DNA of 41,971 bases from Patescibacteria group bacterium (GCA_028703305.1 JAQVNC010000004.1:1-41971), one strand, 5' to 3'; numbered from the stretch's first letter, positions 1 through 8,019 are shown. A program made the numbers and translations. The notes: generated by a model from the sequence alone, not told the origin.

Positions 1-2
1 CG

Positions 3-149
3 ACCATAAGGAACCTTGAGCAGTTTGTTGCTCGTTTAGTATTGCACCCCGAAAATCATAAAATAAAAATTGAACAGATGATCAAACGTGAGCCATATTT
101 AATTTTAAAAGATCGCTTTGTTATAAAAAATTATACGGCTAGAGTTTGA
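3..149 (+). CDS. C-terminal fragment of an unknown protein
   Basis: An open frame enters from the left edge and stops at TGA 147-149, giving 48 residues with mixed charged and hydrophobic content (LEQFVARLVLHPENHKIKIE and following). No family is recognised from this piece. It ends 17 bases before the next gene on the same strand, so it may be the upstream member of the same accessory group. The other two forward frames stop within the first 20 bases, which favours this one. It is too short to rule out a chance frame. Confidence 0.35.
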   Translation, partial: TIRNLEQFVARLVLHPENHKIKIEQMIKREPYLILKDRFVIKNYTARV

Positions 150-166
150 AAAAATAAAATTTTAAT

Positions 167-1003
167 ATGAGTCAGAAAATTATTAAAACAAAATTTTCGG
201 TTTTTCGAAAAAAAGAAATTCGCAAGACTATTTATAATAACGAGTGGTGGTTTTCGGTCGCGGATGTAATTGAAGCGCTTACGGATACGGTTGATATCAG
301 GGGTTACATAAAAAAGATGAGAAAAAGAGATAAAGATTTAGACTCCTATTGGGGGACAAATTGTCCCCCACTTGAAATGATTGCTAAAGATGGCAAAAAA
401 AGAAAAATAACCAGCGCCAATACCGAAGGCATTTTTCGCATTATCCAATCAATTCCCTCGCCAAAGGCTGAACCATTCAAACGTTGGCTGGCTAAAGTCG
501 GTTATGAGAGAATACAGGAGATTGAAGATCCGGAACTTGGGGCTAAACGAACCCGCGCGCTTTATAGAGCTAAAGGCTATTCCGAAGCTTGGATAGAAAA
601 AAGAATGCGCGGCATTGAAGCGCGCGAAACTTTGACCAATGAATGGAAAAACCGCGGCGTCAAAGAAGGGCAGGAATACGCGATATTAACGGCTGAAATT
701 TCCAAGGCAACTTTCGGTATGACGCCGAGCCAATACCAGAAATTCAAAGGCCTGGAGCGGGGAAACTTGCGTGACCACATGAACGACTTGGAATTGATTT
801 TTACCATGTTGGGCGAAGCGTCAACCACGGAAATCGCAAAAAATAAAAACAGCTTGGGTTTTACTGAAAATAAATTCGCCGCCCAAGAAGGCGGAAACGT
901 GGCCGGCAAAGCAAGAAAGGATTTAGAGAATAGAAGCGGTAAGAAAGTTTCTACCAACAAGAATTATTTGCTAAAATCCGAGGACAAGAAAAGATTGAAA
1001 TAA
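167..1003 (+). CDS. Bro-N domain (phage antirepressor-like) protein
   Basis: This 278-residue protein begins with a Bro-N-like region (about residues 10-125). WWFSVADVIEAL is the typical 'replace the bound regulator' motif of BRO/antirepressor proteins, and it is followed by GIFRIIQSIPSPKAEPFKRW, the second conserved block of that family. The C-terminal half (about 125-278) resembles the basic tail of DinD-like chromosomal Bro-N proteins. Family knowledge: Bro-N proteins bind DNA and are common in phages and as cargo in CPR genomes. No other phage genes are visible, so it is more likely a resident gene or phage relic than part of a prophage. The next gene starts 5 bases downstream, so the two are probably co-transcribed. 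Its exact role is unknown. Confidence 0.75.
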   Translation: MSQKIIKTKFSVFRKKEIRKTIYNNEWWFSVADVIEALTDTVDIRGYIKKMRKRDKDLDSYWGTNCPPLEMIAKDGKKRKITSANTEGIFRIIQSIPSPKAEPFKRWLAKVGYERIQEIEDPELGAKRTRALYRAKGYSEAWIEKRMRGIEARETLTNEWKNRGVKEGQEYAILTAEISKATFGMTPSQYQKFKGLERGNLRDHMNDLELIFTMLGEASTTEIAKNKNSLGFTENKFAAQEGGNVAGKARKDLENRSGKKVSTNKNYLLKSEDKKRLK

Positions 1004-1008
1004 TTTAT

Positions 1009-1446
1009 ATGGCTTTTTCTAAAATAGCTAATAATAACAAAATTATCACTGAAGATTTTGTTAAGAATTCAATTATTAAATATTTATCCTCTAATAATTG
1101 GGGTTATTTTCAATTTGGTGGTTTGCACGAACGAGGAGCTGATGTAAGAGCAAAACATAACCAATATCCAATATATTATTATATAGAAACGAAAGGCCAG
1201 GGAAAAATAAGACAAGCTGATGAAGTTGCTTTCGTGTATTCGTTAGGCCAGATTATTACCAGGATGAAAACGAATAATACGAGGAATAAATATGCGATAG
1301 GATTACCGTCGGTAAGCGCAAAAATTGCGCTTCGCCGCTTGCCCTGGCAGGTCGCCAAAAAGCTATTGTTATATATTCTTTCCGTTGATCATGATGGAAA
1401 AGTTAAGCAATATTCTTGGCAAGATTTGAAAAAGAGTAATAAATAA
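1009..1446 (+). CDS. PD-(D/E)XK nuclease-like protein
   Basis: This is a 145-residue protein. Residues 43-62 carry GAD (Asp45) followed 15 residues later by E60-T-K62 at the end of a predicted beta strand (YYYIETKGQG), the spacing of the D...ExK metal site of restriction-endonuclease-like folds. An N-terminal helix (about 14-28) and a Gln/Arg pair after ExK also fit that fold. It lies 5 bases after the Bro-N gene and 17 bases before the next gene. It could be a small restriction or repair nuclease, or a nuclease-fold protein with another role; no partner methylase is visible. The nuclease reading is inference from a short motif. Confidence 0.5.
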   Translation: MAFSKIANNNKIITEDFVKNSIIKYLSSNNWGYFQFGGLHERGADVRAKHNQYPIYYYIETKGQGKIRQADEVAFVYSLGQIITRMKTNNTRNKYAIGLPSVSAKIALRRLPWQVAKKLLLYILSVDHDGKVKQYSWQDLKKSNK

Positions 1447-1463
1447 TGGATAGTAAATAAACT

Positions 1464-2189
1464 ATGAAAAACGCTAAAATAGTTGAAAAAAATTTAAGCC
1501 AGCTGTTAAAAGAATATAAGTTGAGTAAAAAATTATCATTGGAGATAATTAAGGACTGGATTTTTAACGATGAAGGAGAATCCGCCATGGACGCGTCTAA
1601 TCGTTTTCGGAAAAAGTGGTATAAATATTTTGCGCGCGTGAAAGATATGGATGAAATGAATAATGTTTTGCAACACTTTACCGATGCTTGGAATTATTTT
1701 CCGCATCAGTCGCTTGGCGGGAAATCTCCTTGTGAGATAATGGAAGAAGAAATTAAGAAGCGGCCGAAGCAATTACAGCAACAAAATGGTGATATGCCGA
1801 AAGTAAGAGTTGGCGGCCACGAGATGGAGTGGGAGGAGTACCAAAAAATGCTTAAAGAAATGGAACTTTTGCAAAGACCGTTCCGCAATTGGGCGGAAAA
1901 GCACTTATTGCCTAAGTATAAGAAATATTTAAGGCAAGATTATAAAAAAGAGACGGCGGAAAAGCACTTTGAAGTAGCTGATATATTTTTTGAGCGCGTG
2001 CTACATGTTGGCTTTATTGAATTTAATCAGATCAGGAAAGAATTTATTCAAAAAGAATTTCCTCATTGGTGGCAGACGCATGTTTTAATGAGCAACTTGA
2101 ACGAGCAAGAGGTTTTAAATTCACTTAAAATATTATTTCAGTATATTTTTTCGGTTTATGAACAAGATATAAAGAAATTTGGCTTTTGA
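1464..2189 (+). CDS. Unknown protein with an integrase-tail-like motif
   Basis: I do not recognise this 241-residue protein as a whole. It is charged and mostly helical by appearance, with no signal peptide or membrane segment. Residues about 70-95 (FTDAWNYFPHQSLGGKSPCE) closely resemble the end of rve-type transposase/integrase cores, where 'Y N..RPHQSLGGK.P.E' is usual. The DDE catalytic residues are not evident, so it is not an intact transposase. The second half has several aromatic-rich helices (FRNWAEKHLLPKYKKYL). It follows the nuclease-like gene by 17 bases and ends with TGA just before a promoter. It may be a domesticated transposase tail fused to another domain, or the resemblance may be chance. 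Confidence 0.45.
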   Translation: MKNAKIVEKNLSQLLKEYKLSKKLSLEIIKDWIFNDEGESAMDASNRFRKKWYKYFARVKDMDEMNNVLQHFTDAWNYFPHQSLGGKSPCEIMEEEIKKRPKQLQQQNGDMPKVRVGGHEMEWEEYQKMLKEMELLQRPFRNWAEKHLLPKYKKYLRQDYKKETAEKHFEVADIFFERVLHVGFIEFNQIRKEFIQKEFPHWWQTHVLMSNLNEQEVLNSLKILFQYIFSVYEQDIKKFGF

Positions 2190-2198
2190 TGCTATAAT
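2190..2198 (+). promoter_or_regulatory. Extended -10 promoter before the beta-helix/lipase gene
   Basis: TGCTATAAT is an extended -10 box ending 32 bases before the ATG at 2231. No good -35 box is seen 16-18 bases upstream, as is usual for extended -10 promoters. Confidence 0.5.
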
Positions 2199-2230
2199 TA
2201 CAGCATACTTAATTATTAACGCGAATAATT

Positions 2231-3040
2231 ATGAAAAAGGAGGCAGCTTATTTGCGCGTCATGCCGATTGCCATTATGGTGTCATGTTTTTTTGTATTTG
2301 GGCAAAATGTCAAAGCGGCGGATACCGTTATTACTCAAGACACAGTTTGGTCTAAGGGCGAAGTTAGGATTATTGACGGCAGCGACGGTCTGGCGATTAT
2401 GCCGGGCGCTAAATTGACGGTTGAAGCCGGAGTGATAATTAAATTATATCCAAACAACGCGATTACTATTATGGGTGAATTGGATATAAAAGGCAGCGCG
2501 GCCGAGCCGGTAATCATAACTTCCTTAAAAGACGACAGCGCGGGCGGTGATACTAACGGCGACGGCAATGCTACCGCGCCGGCATTAGGCGATTGGTATG
2601 GTATTTTTGCCAATAGCCCTAGCGCGATTATTAAAATTGATTATGCCAAGATCAGCTACGGCGGGTCGTATGATAATAACCAGACGTATTTGTTGGCGAT
2701 CAATCAAGCCGCGGAATTCAGCGTTAGTCATAGTTCAATAGTTAATAATAACGGCTACATGATAATCGGCCAAGTGCCAAGCGTTAAAATCAATTATTCC
2801 AATATCAACAATCCTAATTTCTGCCTAAGCGAAGACCCTTTCGGCATGGGTATAGCCATGACTTATTGCGGCGGTCCCATGCTAATGAATATGGGCGCTA
2901 ATTTAATGGACGCGACTAATAATTACTGGGGACATGAGAATGGCCCGACCATATTAGAGCAAATTAGTGGTTCGCCCGATATTAAAGGCACGGCGATTAT
3001 GGGTAATATAAGTTATCAGCCGTTTTTAACCATGCCTTGA
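2231..3040 (+). CDS. Secreted beta-helix domain, N-terminal part of an interrupted gene
   Basis: The 269 residues start with a signal peptide (hydrophobic stretch about 10-26, likely cleavage after VKA near residue 29). They continue as short beta-rich repeats typical of right-handed parallel beta-helix proteins, including VIIKLYPNNAITIMGELDIKG and NNYWGHENGP near residue 235, a signature of such domains. The frame ends at TGA 3038-3040, but the same frame continues without another stop for about 590 codons into a lipase-like domain. I therefore read it as the first part of one roughly 860-codon gene. An alternative start is TTG 2252, 8 bases after an internal AGGAGG. Likely exported; substrate unknown. 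Confidence 0.7.
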   Translation: MKKEAAYLRVMPIAIMVSCFFVFGQNVKAADTVITQDTVWSKGEVRIIDGSDGLAIMPGAKLTVEAGVIIKLYPNNAITIMGELDIKGSAAEPVIITSLKDDSAGGDTNGDGNATAPALGDWYGIFANSPSAIIKIDYAKISYGGSYDNNQTYLLAINQAAEFSVSHSSIVNNNGYMIIGQVPSVKINYSNINNPNFCLSEDPFGMGIAMTYCGGPMLMNMGANLMDATNNYWGHENGPTILEQISGSPDIKGTAIMGNISYQPFLTMP

Positions 3041-3061
3041 CAAGCCAAGCCGGATCCGATT

Positions 3062-4810
3062 GTGCTGGTGCCGGGCATTGGCGCCTGCCTAAATCTAAAA
3101 GTAATGACCGGATTGGAAGAGTCGTCATGGAATTGGGATTTGGTCGGCGATTATTATCAAGGGTTGATTAAAACCTTGGAAGCGGCCGGTTTTACACAAG
3201 GCGAAGATCTATTTATCGCCTGTTATGACTGGAGAAAAATCAACGGCTTTAATTCGGACGCGGCGGTTAATTCGGGCGAGGAGTATTTAAGTTATTGGAT
3301 TGATGAAGCTAAAGCGAAAAGCGGTGTTTCAAAAGTTGACATTATCGCGCATAGCATGGGCGGTTTGGTCTCGCGTTCATATATTCAAGGAGCTAATTAT
3401 CAAAATGATGTTGATCAATTGATTATGCTGGGAACGCCGAATCATGGTTCGTCTGATTCATATTATCCATGGGAGGGCGGAGAAATACCAACTAACTGGC
3501 AAAAATATAAAGAAATATTGACTTATTATTTGTTACTTTTAAAATTTAAAGGTTTAAATATTACTAATATTGCTACTATTCATGAGTACATCCCGTCAGT
3601 TAAGCAACTTTTGCCAACCTATGATTATCTTTTTGACACGGTAAGGCAAATGCTTGTGCCTAATGCGGCAATAGTTGAAATAAACAGTTGGTTAAATGAT
3701 TTAAACAGCGAAACCGAAATTGCCAAATTACGCTCTCGCGTTAGAACACAGATATTTTACGGCGACGGCAGAGACACCTTAAATCAAATACCAGTCGGCG
3801 AACGTAGCGTCTTGGATATTCAATTAGGTGAATGGATTGATGGCAAGCCAATAGATGGACAAGCGGTATATGAGCCAAGCGGCGATGGCACGGTCATGAA
3901 TACTAGTGTGCCGATCTCTGGCATAGCTAGTATAGCTTTACCTGGCGTTGAGCATAGCGCCTTGCCGGATCAGGCTGCGCTAAAAATAATGCAGGCGCTC
4001 GGGATTCGGAGTGAGCAGATATTCAGTTCACCGGACACAAAAAGCGAGTTGATGTTTTTAGTCGCCTCGCCGGTATTTCCGCTGGTTACTACGCCTGATG
4101 GCACAGGACAAATTGGTTATGACGCGGCTACCGGCAACCTGGTAAATACAATTGATGGCGCGCGCTATCTTAGCGCCGGGGATAACGAAGCAAAATTGAT
4201 TATTATCCCGAACCCTGTGGACGGCGAGTATTCTTTGGAATTAACCGGCAACGCGGACGGCGCATATCATTTGGCCAGTGGTTATTTTTCAGATACCAAA
4301 AGCATAGTTAAAGAAACGGCCGGCGAGGTAGCGGATGAGCAGATAATAAACTATCCGGTTAATTTACAGAGCGCCGGCGATAATATTTTGCCGGAATTAG
4401 CGCCGGATAAAGAAGATGAAAGCGTGGCGATAAATAGAGTGATAGCCGATATTGAGGCCATGCTGACCAAGGGCTGGATAAAAAATAAGCAAAGCGCGCA
4501 GGAATTGATACGGCCGTTAAAACAATTAAATAAGCAGTTAAGTTCAATTGATAAACAAACTGCACGGATCAAGAAGTGGATTGATAAAATTAGCGCTAAT
4601 ACCAAAATAAAGCCGAAAGTTAAAGAGCAACTTTTAAAAGTCCTGAATAAACGGCTGGACAAACTTTCGGTTCAGCGAGCGAAATATATTGAGCGCGATT
4701 TAGCTTCATTCAACAAAAATTTGGAGAATTTAAAGAAAAAGAATAAAATAACCATAGAGGGTTATAATTCGCTAATTAAAAGTATTAATATTTTAAGAAA
4801 AATTTTATGA
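3062..4810 (+). CDS. Alpha/beta-hydrolase (lipase-like) domain, C-terminal part of an interrupted gene
   Basis: This is an alpha/beta hydrolase in the LCAT/lipase style. VPGIG (residues 3-7) is the oxyanion strand-turn. AHSMGG places the nucleophile at Ser98. LGTPNHGS follows near 123-130. GDGTV (Asp275) and GVEHS (His298) supply the likely acid and base. After about residue 330 come a beta-rich domain and a Lys-rich helical tail (about 455-582) likely to form coiled coil. The GTG at 3062 encodes Val of the first core strand (PDPIVLVPGIG), so it is probably not a true start: the coding frame runs on from 3041 and is joined upstream to the beta-helix part across one TGA. The last codon overlaps the next ATG (ATGA at 4807-4810). 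If expressed it would be an extracellular esterase or lipase. Confidence 0.7.
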   Translation: MLVPGIGACLNLKVMTGLEESSWNWDLVGDYYQGLIKTLEAAGFTQGEDLFIACYDWRKINGFNSDAAVNSGEEYLSYWIDEAKAKSGVSKVDIIAHSMGGLVSRSYIQGANYQNDVDQLIMLGTPNHGSSDSYYPWEGGEIPTNWQKYKEILTYYLLLLKFKGLNITNIATIHEYIPSVKQLLPTYDYLFDTVRQMLVPNAAIVEINSWLNDLNSETEIAKLRSRVRTQIFYGDGRDTLNQIPVGERSVLDIQLGEWIDGKPIDGQAVYEPSGDGTVMNTSVPISGIASIALPGVEHSALPDQAALKIMQALGIRSEQIFSSPDTKSELMFLVASPVFPLVTTPDGTGQIGYDAATGNLVNTIDGARYLSAGDNEAKLIIIPNPVDGEYSLELTGNADGAYHLASGYFSDTKSIVKETAGEVADEQIINYPVNLQSAGDNILPELAPDKEDESVAINRVIADIEAMLTKGWIKNKQSAQELIRPLKQLNKQLSSIDKQTARIKKWIDKISANTKIKPKVKEQLLKVLNKRLDKLSVQRAKYIERDLASFNKNLENLKKKNKITIEGYNSLIKSINILRKIL

Positions 4811-5379
4811 AAAATTTAAAATTTGAGTTTAAAGCAATCCTTGTTTTAATTGGTTTATCTTTAGCTCTCTTTGCTTATTATAATAACGGATTTTTTATAT
4901 TTTTTGGTGTTTTATATTCCATTGTTATTTATTTAGTATTCTTTTTTTATAGAAAAAAATATAAATATTTAGATACAAAAGATATAGAAATAAAGCGCGA
5001 GATTATTAAGTTAATAATAAAGGTTGCCGTAGTATCGGTTATTTCTTCCCTTCTTTCTTTGTATACATATAATTTTTTTAAAGAAATATATATATTGATC
5101 GTTAATCCTCAATTTGGTGACCCAGGATTATTTCTTGGTTTTCGCGAGTTGGGTTTAATAATTCTTGGATTTTTAATGGCTTATAGTTTTTATGCTTCTT
5201 TCCTTTTCTTTATATCTACCGACTTAAGAGAATGGAGGTTTTTTCTAATAGTAATATTGCCAGTTATAATTTTTTGTATAAACTCATGGTCATTAATTCC
5301 GTCGGTATTTTTTCTGTCCGCCTTAGGTTTTGGAATCGCTTGGGTGATTAATCTCATAATAAAAAAGATAAAGCTATAA
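4807..5379 (+). CDS. Six-helix membrane protein of unknown function
   Basis: This 190-residue, very hydrophobic protein has about six membrane segments (near 10-25, 28-48, 69-90, 113-137, 144-160 and 163-184) and a Lys-rich end (IIKKIKL). No catalytic motif or known family is recognised. Its ATG overlaps the stop of the lipase frame by 4 bases, which implies translational coupling. The coupling suggests the lipase end of that gene is still translated, or was until recently. Base composition is more AT-rich than in the core genes downstream. Confidence 0.6.
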   Translation: MKNLKFEFKAILVLIGLSLALFAYYNNGFFIFFGVLYSIVIYLVFFFYRKKYKYLDTKDIEIKREIIKLIIKVAVVSVISSLLSLYTYNFFKEIYILIVNPQFGDPGLFLGFRELGLIILGFLMAYSFYASFLFFISTDLREWRFFLIVILPVIIFCINSWSLIPSVFFLSALGFGIAWVINLIIKKIKL

Positions 5380-5402
5380 ATAATGATTAAAATCAGTATT
5401 TT

Positions 5403-5573
5403 ATGAGAAGAAAAAATGAAGATGAAAATATAAGAAAAATTTTAAAAAGCGGGGATAGTTATGCAATAACTATTCCCATTGAAATGCTTGATAAACTGAA
5501 GTGGAGAGAAAAACAAAAAGTCGTTGTTAAAATGAAGGGTAAGAGTGTAATTATAAAAGACTGGAAACAATAG
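5403..5573 (+). CDS. AbrB/SpoVT-like mini DNA-binding protein
   Basis: A 56-residue frame from ATG 5403 to TAG 5571-5573. After a charged start comes SGDSYAITIPIEMLDKLKW, which matches the swapped-hairpin AbrB pattern (G.S..ITIP...L..L.W), then KVVVKMKGKSVIIKDW, the closing strands. Family knowledge: such proteins are dimeric DNA binders and often antitoxins. No toxin-sized frame follows; a GC-rich repeat cluster does. It begins 23 bases after the membrane protein stop and may be the last gene of that group. It could be a lone regulator or an orphaned antitoxin. Confidence 0.6.
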   Translation: MRRKNEDENIRKILKSGDSYAITIPIEMLDKLKWREKQKVVVKMKGKSVIIKDWKQ

Positions 5574-5624
5574 GCGGCGCGCCAATGAATTGGCACGAAA
5601 AATAATCTCGGCTTGAAAAAGTTT

Positions 5625-5700
5625 ACCCGCCGAAGCCTGGGCGGAGGCGGGAGGCGGATTAGTCCGCCCGAGGCGGATAAACCCGCCGAAGGCGGGAGGA
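5625..5700. repeat. Cluster of GC-rich nested palindromes
   Basis: In a 289-base non-coding gap, this stretch repeats the word CCCGCCGAAG and its near complement GGCGGG in both orientations, together with GGCGGA/TCCGCC pairs, so it can fold into several alternative hairpins. It is far more GC-rich than its surroundings. The same short words (CCGCC...GGCGG, CCTGCC...GGCAGG) reappear inside other hairpins at about 12656-12672, 33043-33058 and 39157-39179. The rest of the gap (5701-5862) is pyrimidine-rich then AT-rich, with one further palindrome. Confidence 0.7.
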
Positions 5701-5783
5701 AGACAAAGGCGGGCAAAAATTTCCTTTCCCCCGACCCCTTTCCTTTTTTGCCCTTTGCCTTTCGGCCGTAAAATTTTAATTTT

Positions 5784-5807
5784 GAACCTTTTTTATAAAA
5801 AAGGTTC
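5784..5807. terminator. Perfect 24-base palindrome, terminator-like
   Basis: GAACC followed by a T run, then an A run and GGTTC, forms a fully self-complementary stem (arms GAACCTTTTTTA and its complement). It lies between the repeat cluster and the AI-2E family gene. Its own arms provide A and T tracts, so it could end transcripts on either strand, but no extra U tract follows. Confidence 0.4.
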
Positions 5808-5862
5808 GTCCTATGTCTAATAAACTCGACCAAGTCAAAATATTAAATAATTTTAAAAATAT

Positions 5863-6909
5863 ATGAAAAATCAAAAACCGCAATTTTATTTTCTATTGGC
5901 TTTGCTGATAGTAACTTCGATTTTGTCGTTCTATGTCTTGCGCCCGTTTGCTTCGGTTTTTATTCTGGCCGCGATTTTTACGGTAGTGTTTCAGCCTCTT
6001 TATCGCAGGGTGCTGAAATATAGCTTTAATCACGAAGGTTTGGCCGCTTTTTTAACGACAATTATTATCGTGGTTATCATTTTAACGCCGTTAACTTTTT
6101 TGGGAGTAAGAATTTTTCAGGAATTGCGCGATCTTTATGTCTCTTTGATTGAAAACGGCGGCAAAGATAATTTTATAAGTGTTTTTAACGGCTTATTGGA
6201 AAATTTCCGCCATTATTTTCTTCTGCCGCCTGAATTTTCCATTAACATCGGGCAATATGTAAAAGAAGGCTTGAATTGGCTGTTAAATAATTTAGGCGCT
6301 TTGTTTTCCAATTTTGCCAGCATTTTAGCGACTTTTTTTATTTTTTTGATTACGCTTTATTATTTGCTTAAAGACGGGCATAAAATCAAACAAGCGGCCA
6401 TAAAATACAGTCCATTGGCCGATACTGATGATAAGATGATTTTAAATAAGCTGGAACTGGCCATTAGTTCTATCGTAAGAGGAAATTTTACCATTGCTTT
6501 TTTGCAAGGTTTTTTGACTACCATCGGCTTTACGATTTTTAGCGTGCCTAACGCCATTCTCTGGGGCACGGCCGCGGCCATCGCTTCTTTAATCCCGAGC
6601 GTCGGCACCTCGCTGGTCTTTATACCGGCCATTATTTTAATGTATGTAAGCGGTAATTTATTTTCCGCCGTTGGCTTATTGCTTTGGGGCATGCTGGCCG
6701 TCGGCCTGATTGATAATTTTCTCGGCCCGAAGCTCATCGGCCGCGGCATGAAATTGCATCCGTTATTAGTTCTTTTTTCAGTCATCGGCGGCGCGGTTTT
6801 TCTGGGTCCGATCGGCTTTTTCCTGGGCCCGATTATCTTAAGCCTGCTCTTCGCTCTCCTGCATATTTATTTTTATGTAAAAAATGACGGCAAGGGGGCG
6901 GCTAAATAA
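5863..6909 (+). CDS. AI-2E family transporter (PerM/YdiK-like)
   Basis: A 348-residue integral membrane protein of the AI-2E/PerM family. It has two N-terminal membrane helices (about 8-26, 28-48), a third at about 62-82, a soluble middle region, then a C-terminal hydrophobic bundle. The conserved block includes LLWGMLAVGLIDNFLGPKLIG, with the family's 'DN...P...G' signature, followed by HPLLVLFSVIGG. Family members export autoinducer-2 or act as ion antiporters; the substrate here is unknown. The preceding gap has repeats but no clear promoter. Its TAA (6907-6909) overlaps the first codon of the next gene. Confidence 0.85.
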   Translation: MKNQKPQFYFLLALLIVTSILSFYVLRPFASVFILAAIFTVVFQPLYRRVLKYSFNHEGLAAFLTTIIIVVIILTPLTFLGVRIFQELRDLYVSLIENGGKDNFISVFNGLLENFRHYFLLPPEFSINIGQYVKEGLNWLLNNLGALFSNFASILATFFIFLITLYYLLKDGHKIKQAAIKYSPLADTDDKMILNKLELAISSIVRGNFTIAFLQGFLTTIGFTIFSVPNAILWGTAAAIASLIPSVGTSLVFIPAIILMYVSGNLFSAVGLLLWGMLAVGLIDNFLGPKLIGRGMKLHPLLVLFSVIGGAVFLGPIGFFLGPIILSLLFALLHIYFYVKNDGKGAAK

Positions 6910-7745
6910 TTATATTCGGAGTAATCATAATATTTTTTTCCACTCTTTTTGACGAGATATCCATCTCTATCACCAAGGCTAAATTAAACCAAAAGCAAAT
7001 CAGTCTTTATAGTATCGGCGCAATAAATTATCTGGCCGCGGCAATATTTTTTATTTCAGCAAACATTATTAGGGGGGAATTTAATTTTAGCTTGGCTTCG
7101 CTGCCGACTTTCGGCGCCAGGGCGATAATAGAGATAATTTTAACTTACATATCCTTAAAGGCCATTGCTTTGGCCGACCGCAGCACTTTTGGTTTTGTCA
7201 GAACTATGACCATGCCCCTGCTTTTAGCGGTTGATTTATTATTGGGCTATAAAATCAGCGGCTGGCAGTTTATCGGCATCGGCATAATTATTTTTTCTTT
7301 ATTTTTAAATTTTTCCTTACAAGGCATAAAAAAACAAGGCGTTTGGCTGTCTCTATCTACCGCCGTATTGGCAGTAGCGACCATTACTTTATATAAATAT
7401 GATATAACGCATTATAATTCAGTAGCCGCCGAGCAAGCTATCATCCACTTAATTTTGCTGGCGTTTTTAATCAGCTTAGCCTTTTTAAAAGCCAAGGAAA
7501 ATCCTTTCGCTTTTTTAAAACAAAAAACCTATCTTTTTCAGACTTTAATCAATGCCATCCCGTCTTTTGCCAACAGCTACGCCTATGTCTTCGCGCCGGC
7601 TTCAATAATTCTGTCGGCTTATCGGTCTTCGGCCGTGTTCTGGTCTGTGGTTTCCGGTAAAATTTATTTTAAAGAAGAGCATTTATTGATTAAATTAACT
7701 TGTTTAATATTGCTAATTGGCGGCATGATATTGTTAGCTTTTTAA
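6909..7745 (+). CDS. EamA/DMT-like membrane transporter with a non-standard start
   Basis: An all-helical membrane protein of about 278 residues with roughly ten membrane segments, resembling drug/metabolite (EamA) transporters. Two similar halves are visible, each ending in a helix pair (ISGWQFIGIGIIIFSLFL; LLIKLTCLILLIGGMIL). A TTG at 7092 would cut off the first helices. In the same frame the coding-like sequence runs back without a stop to 6906 and supplies a proper first helix (IIIFGVIIIFFSTLFDE), but no ATG, GTG or TTG lies in that part. I place the start at ATT 6909, which overlaps the previous stop as TAATT where TAATG would be normal. Substrate unknown. Confidence 0.6.
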   Translation: MIFGVIIIFFSTLFDEISISITKAKLNQKQISLYSIGAINYLAAAIFFISANIIRGEFNFSLASLPTFGARAIIEIILTYISLKAIALADRSTFGFVRTMTMPLLLAVDLLLGYKISGWQFIGIGIIIFSLFLNFSLQGIKKQGVWLSLSTAVLAVATITLYKYDITHYNSVAAEQAIIHLILLAFLISLAFLKAKENPFAFLKQKTYLFQTLINAIPSFANSYAYVFAPASIILSAYRSSAVFWSVVSGKIYFKEEHLLIKLTCLILLIGGMILLAF

Positions 7746-7798
7746 ATAAAATCAGCTAGATGAGACGAATAGAAAATTAAATTTTAAAAAATAAAAAC

Positions 7799-7826
7799 CC
7801 GGCCGTTTTACCGGCCGGATTTTTTA
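7799..7826. terminator. Bidirectional terminator between converging genes
   Basis: A stem CCGGCCG / CGGCCGG with a 6-base loop is followed by ATTTTTT on the plus strand and preceded by an A run that becomes a U tract on the minus strand. It sits between the EamA-like gene and the opposing rpmB, as expected for a shared terminator. Confidence 0.85.
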
Positions 7827-7835
7827 TAAGAGATT

Positions 7836-8012
7836 TTATTTTTTCTTTTTCGCCATGGTCTTAATGCATTTGGCGCAAACATTGAGTTTTTTACCGCCTA
7901 TTTTTTTCACTTGCAAATTTATATATTGCCTTTTAATCGTTTTGATATTAGAGTGGGACCTGGAGGCGTCTTTGGTTGAACCTCGTCCGCAAACATCGCA
8001 TTTTTTTGCCAT
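7836..8012 (-). CDS. rpmB: 50S ribosomal protein bL28
   Basis: The reverse strand encodes 58 residues starting MAKKCDVCGRGSTKDASRSH and ending CAKCIKTMAKKKK, a clear bL28. The two CxxC pairs (CDVC near residue 5 and CAKC near 47) form the zinc-binding type. It is a large-subunit protein. It is the only minus-strand gene I support in the window; it faces the EamA-like gene across a shared terminator and diverges from the site-2 protease gene. Its promoter must lie within 8013-8100, among AT-rich repeats. Confidence 0.93.
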   Translation of the reverse strand: MAKKCDVCGRGSTKDASRSHSNIKTIKRQYINLQVKKIGGKKLNVCAKCIKTMAKKKK

Positions 8013-8019
8013 AGATTAT

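Noticed and set aside
167-1003. Prophage call based on the Bro-N protein
   Set aside because: No capsid, terminase, portal or integrase gene is present; one antirepressor-like gene is not enough.
3038-3040. UGA recoded as glycine or tryptophan (alternative genetic code)
   Set aside because: adk, the gene at 1464 and the 43-residue gene all end in TGA, and long conserved genes (fusA, aspS, secY) have no in-frame TGA, so a genome-wide recoding is excluded.
5459-5833. Minus-strand 124-residue open frame
   Set aside because: It runs antisense through the AbrB-like gene and the GC-rich palindrome cluster; its Pro/Arg-rich middle is just translated repeat.
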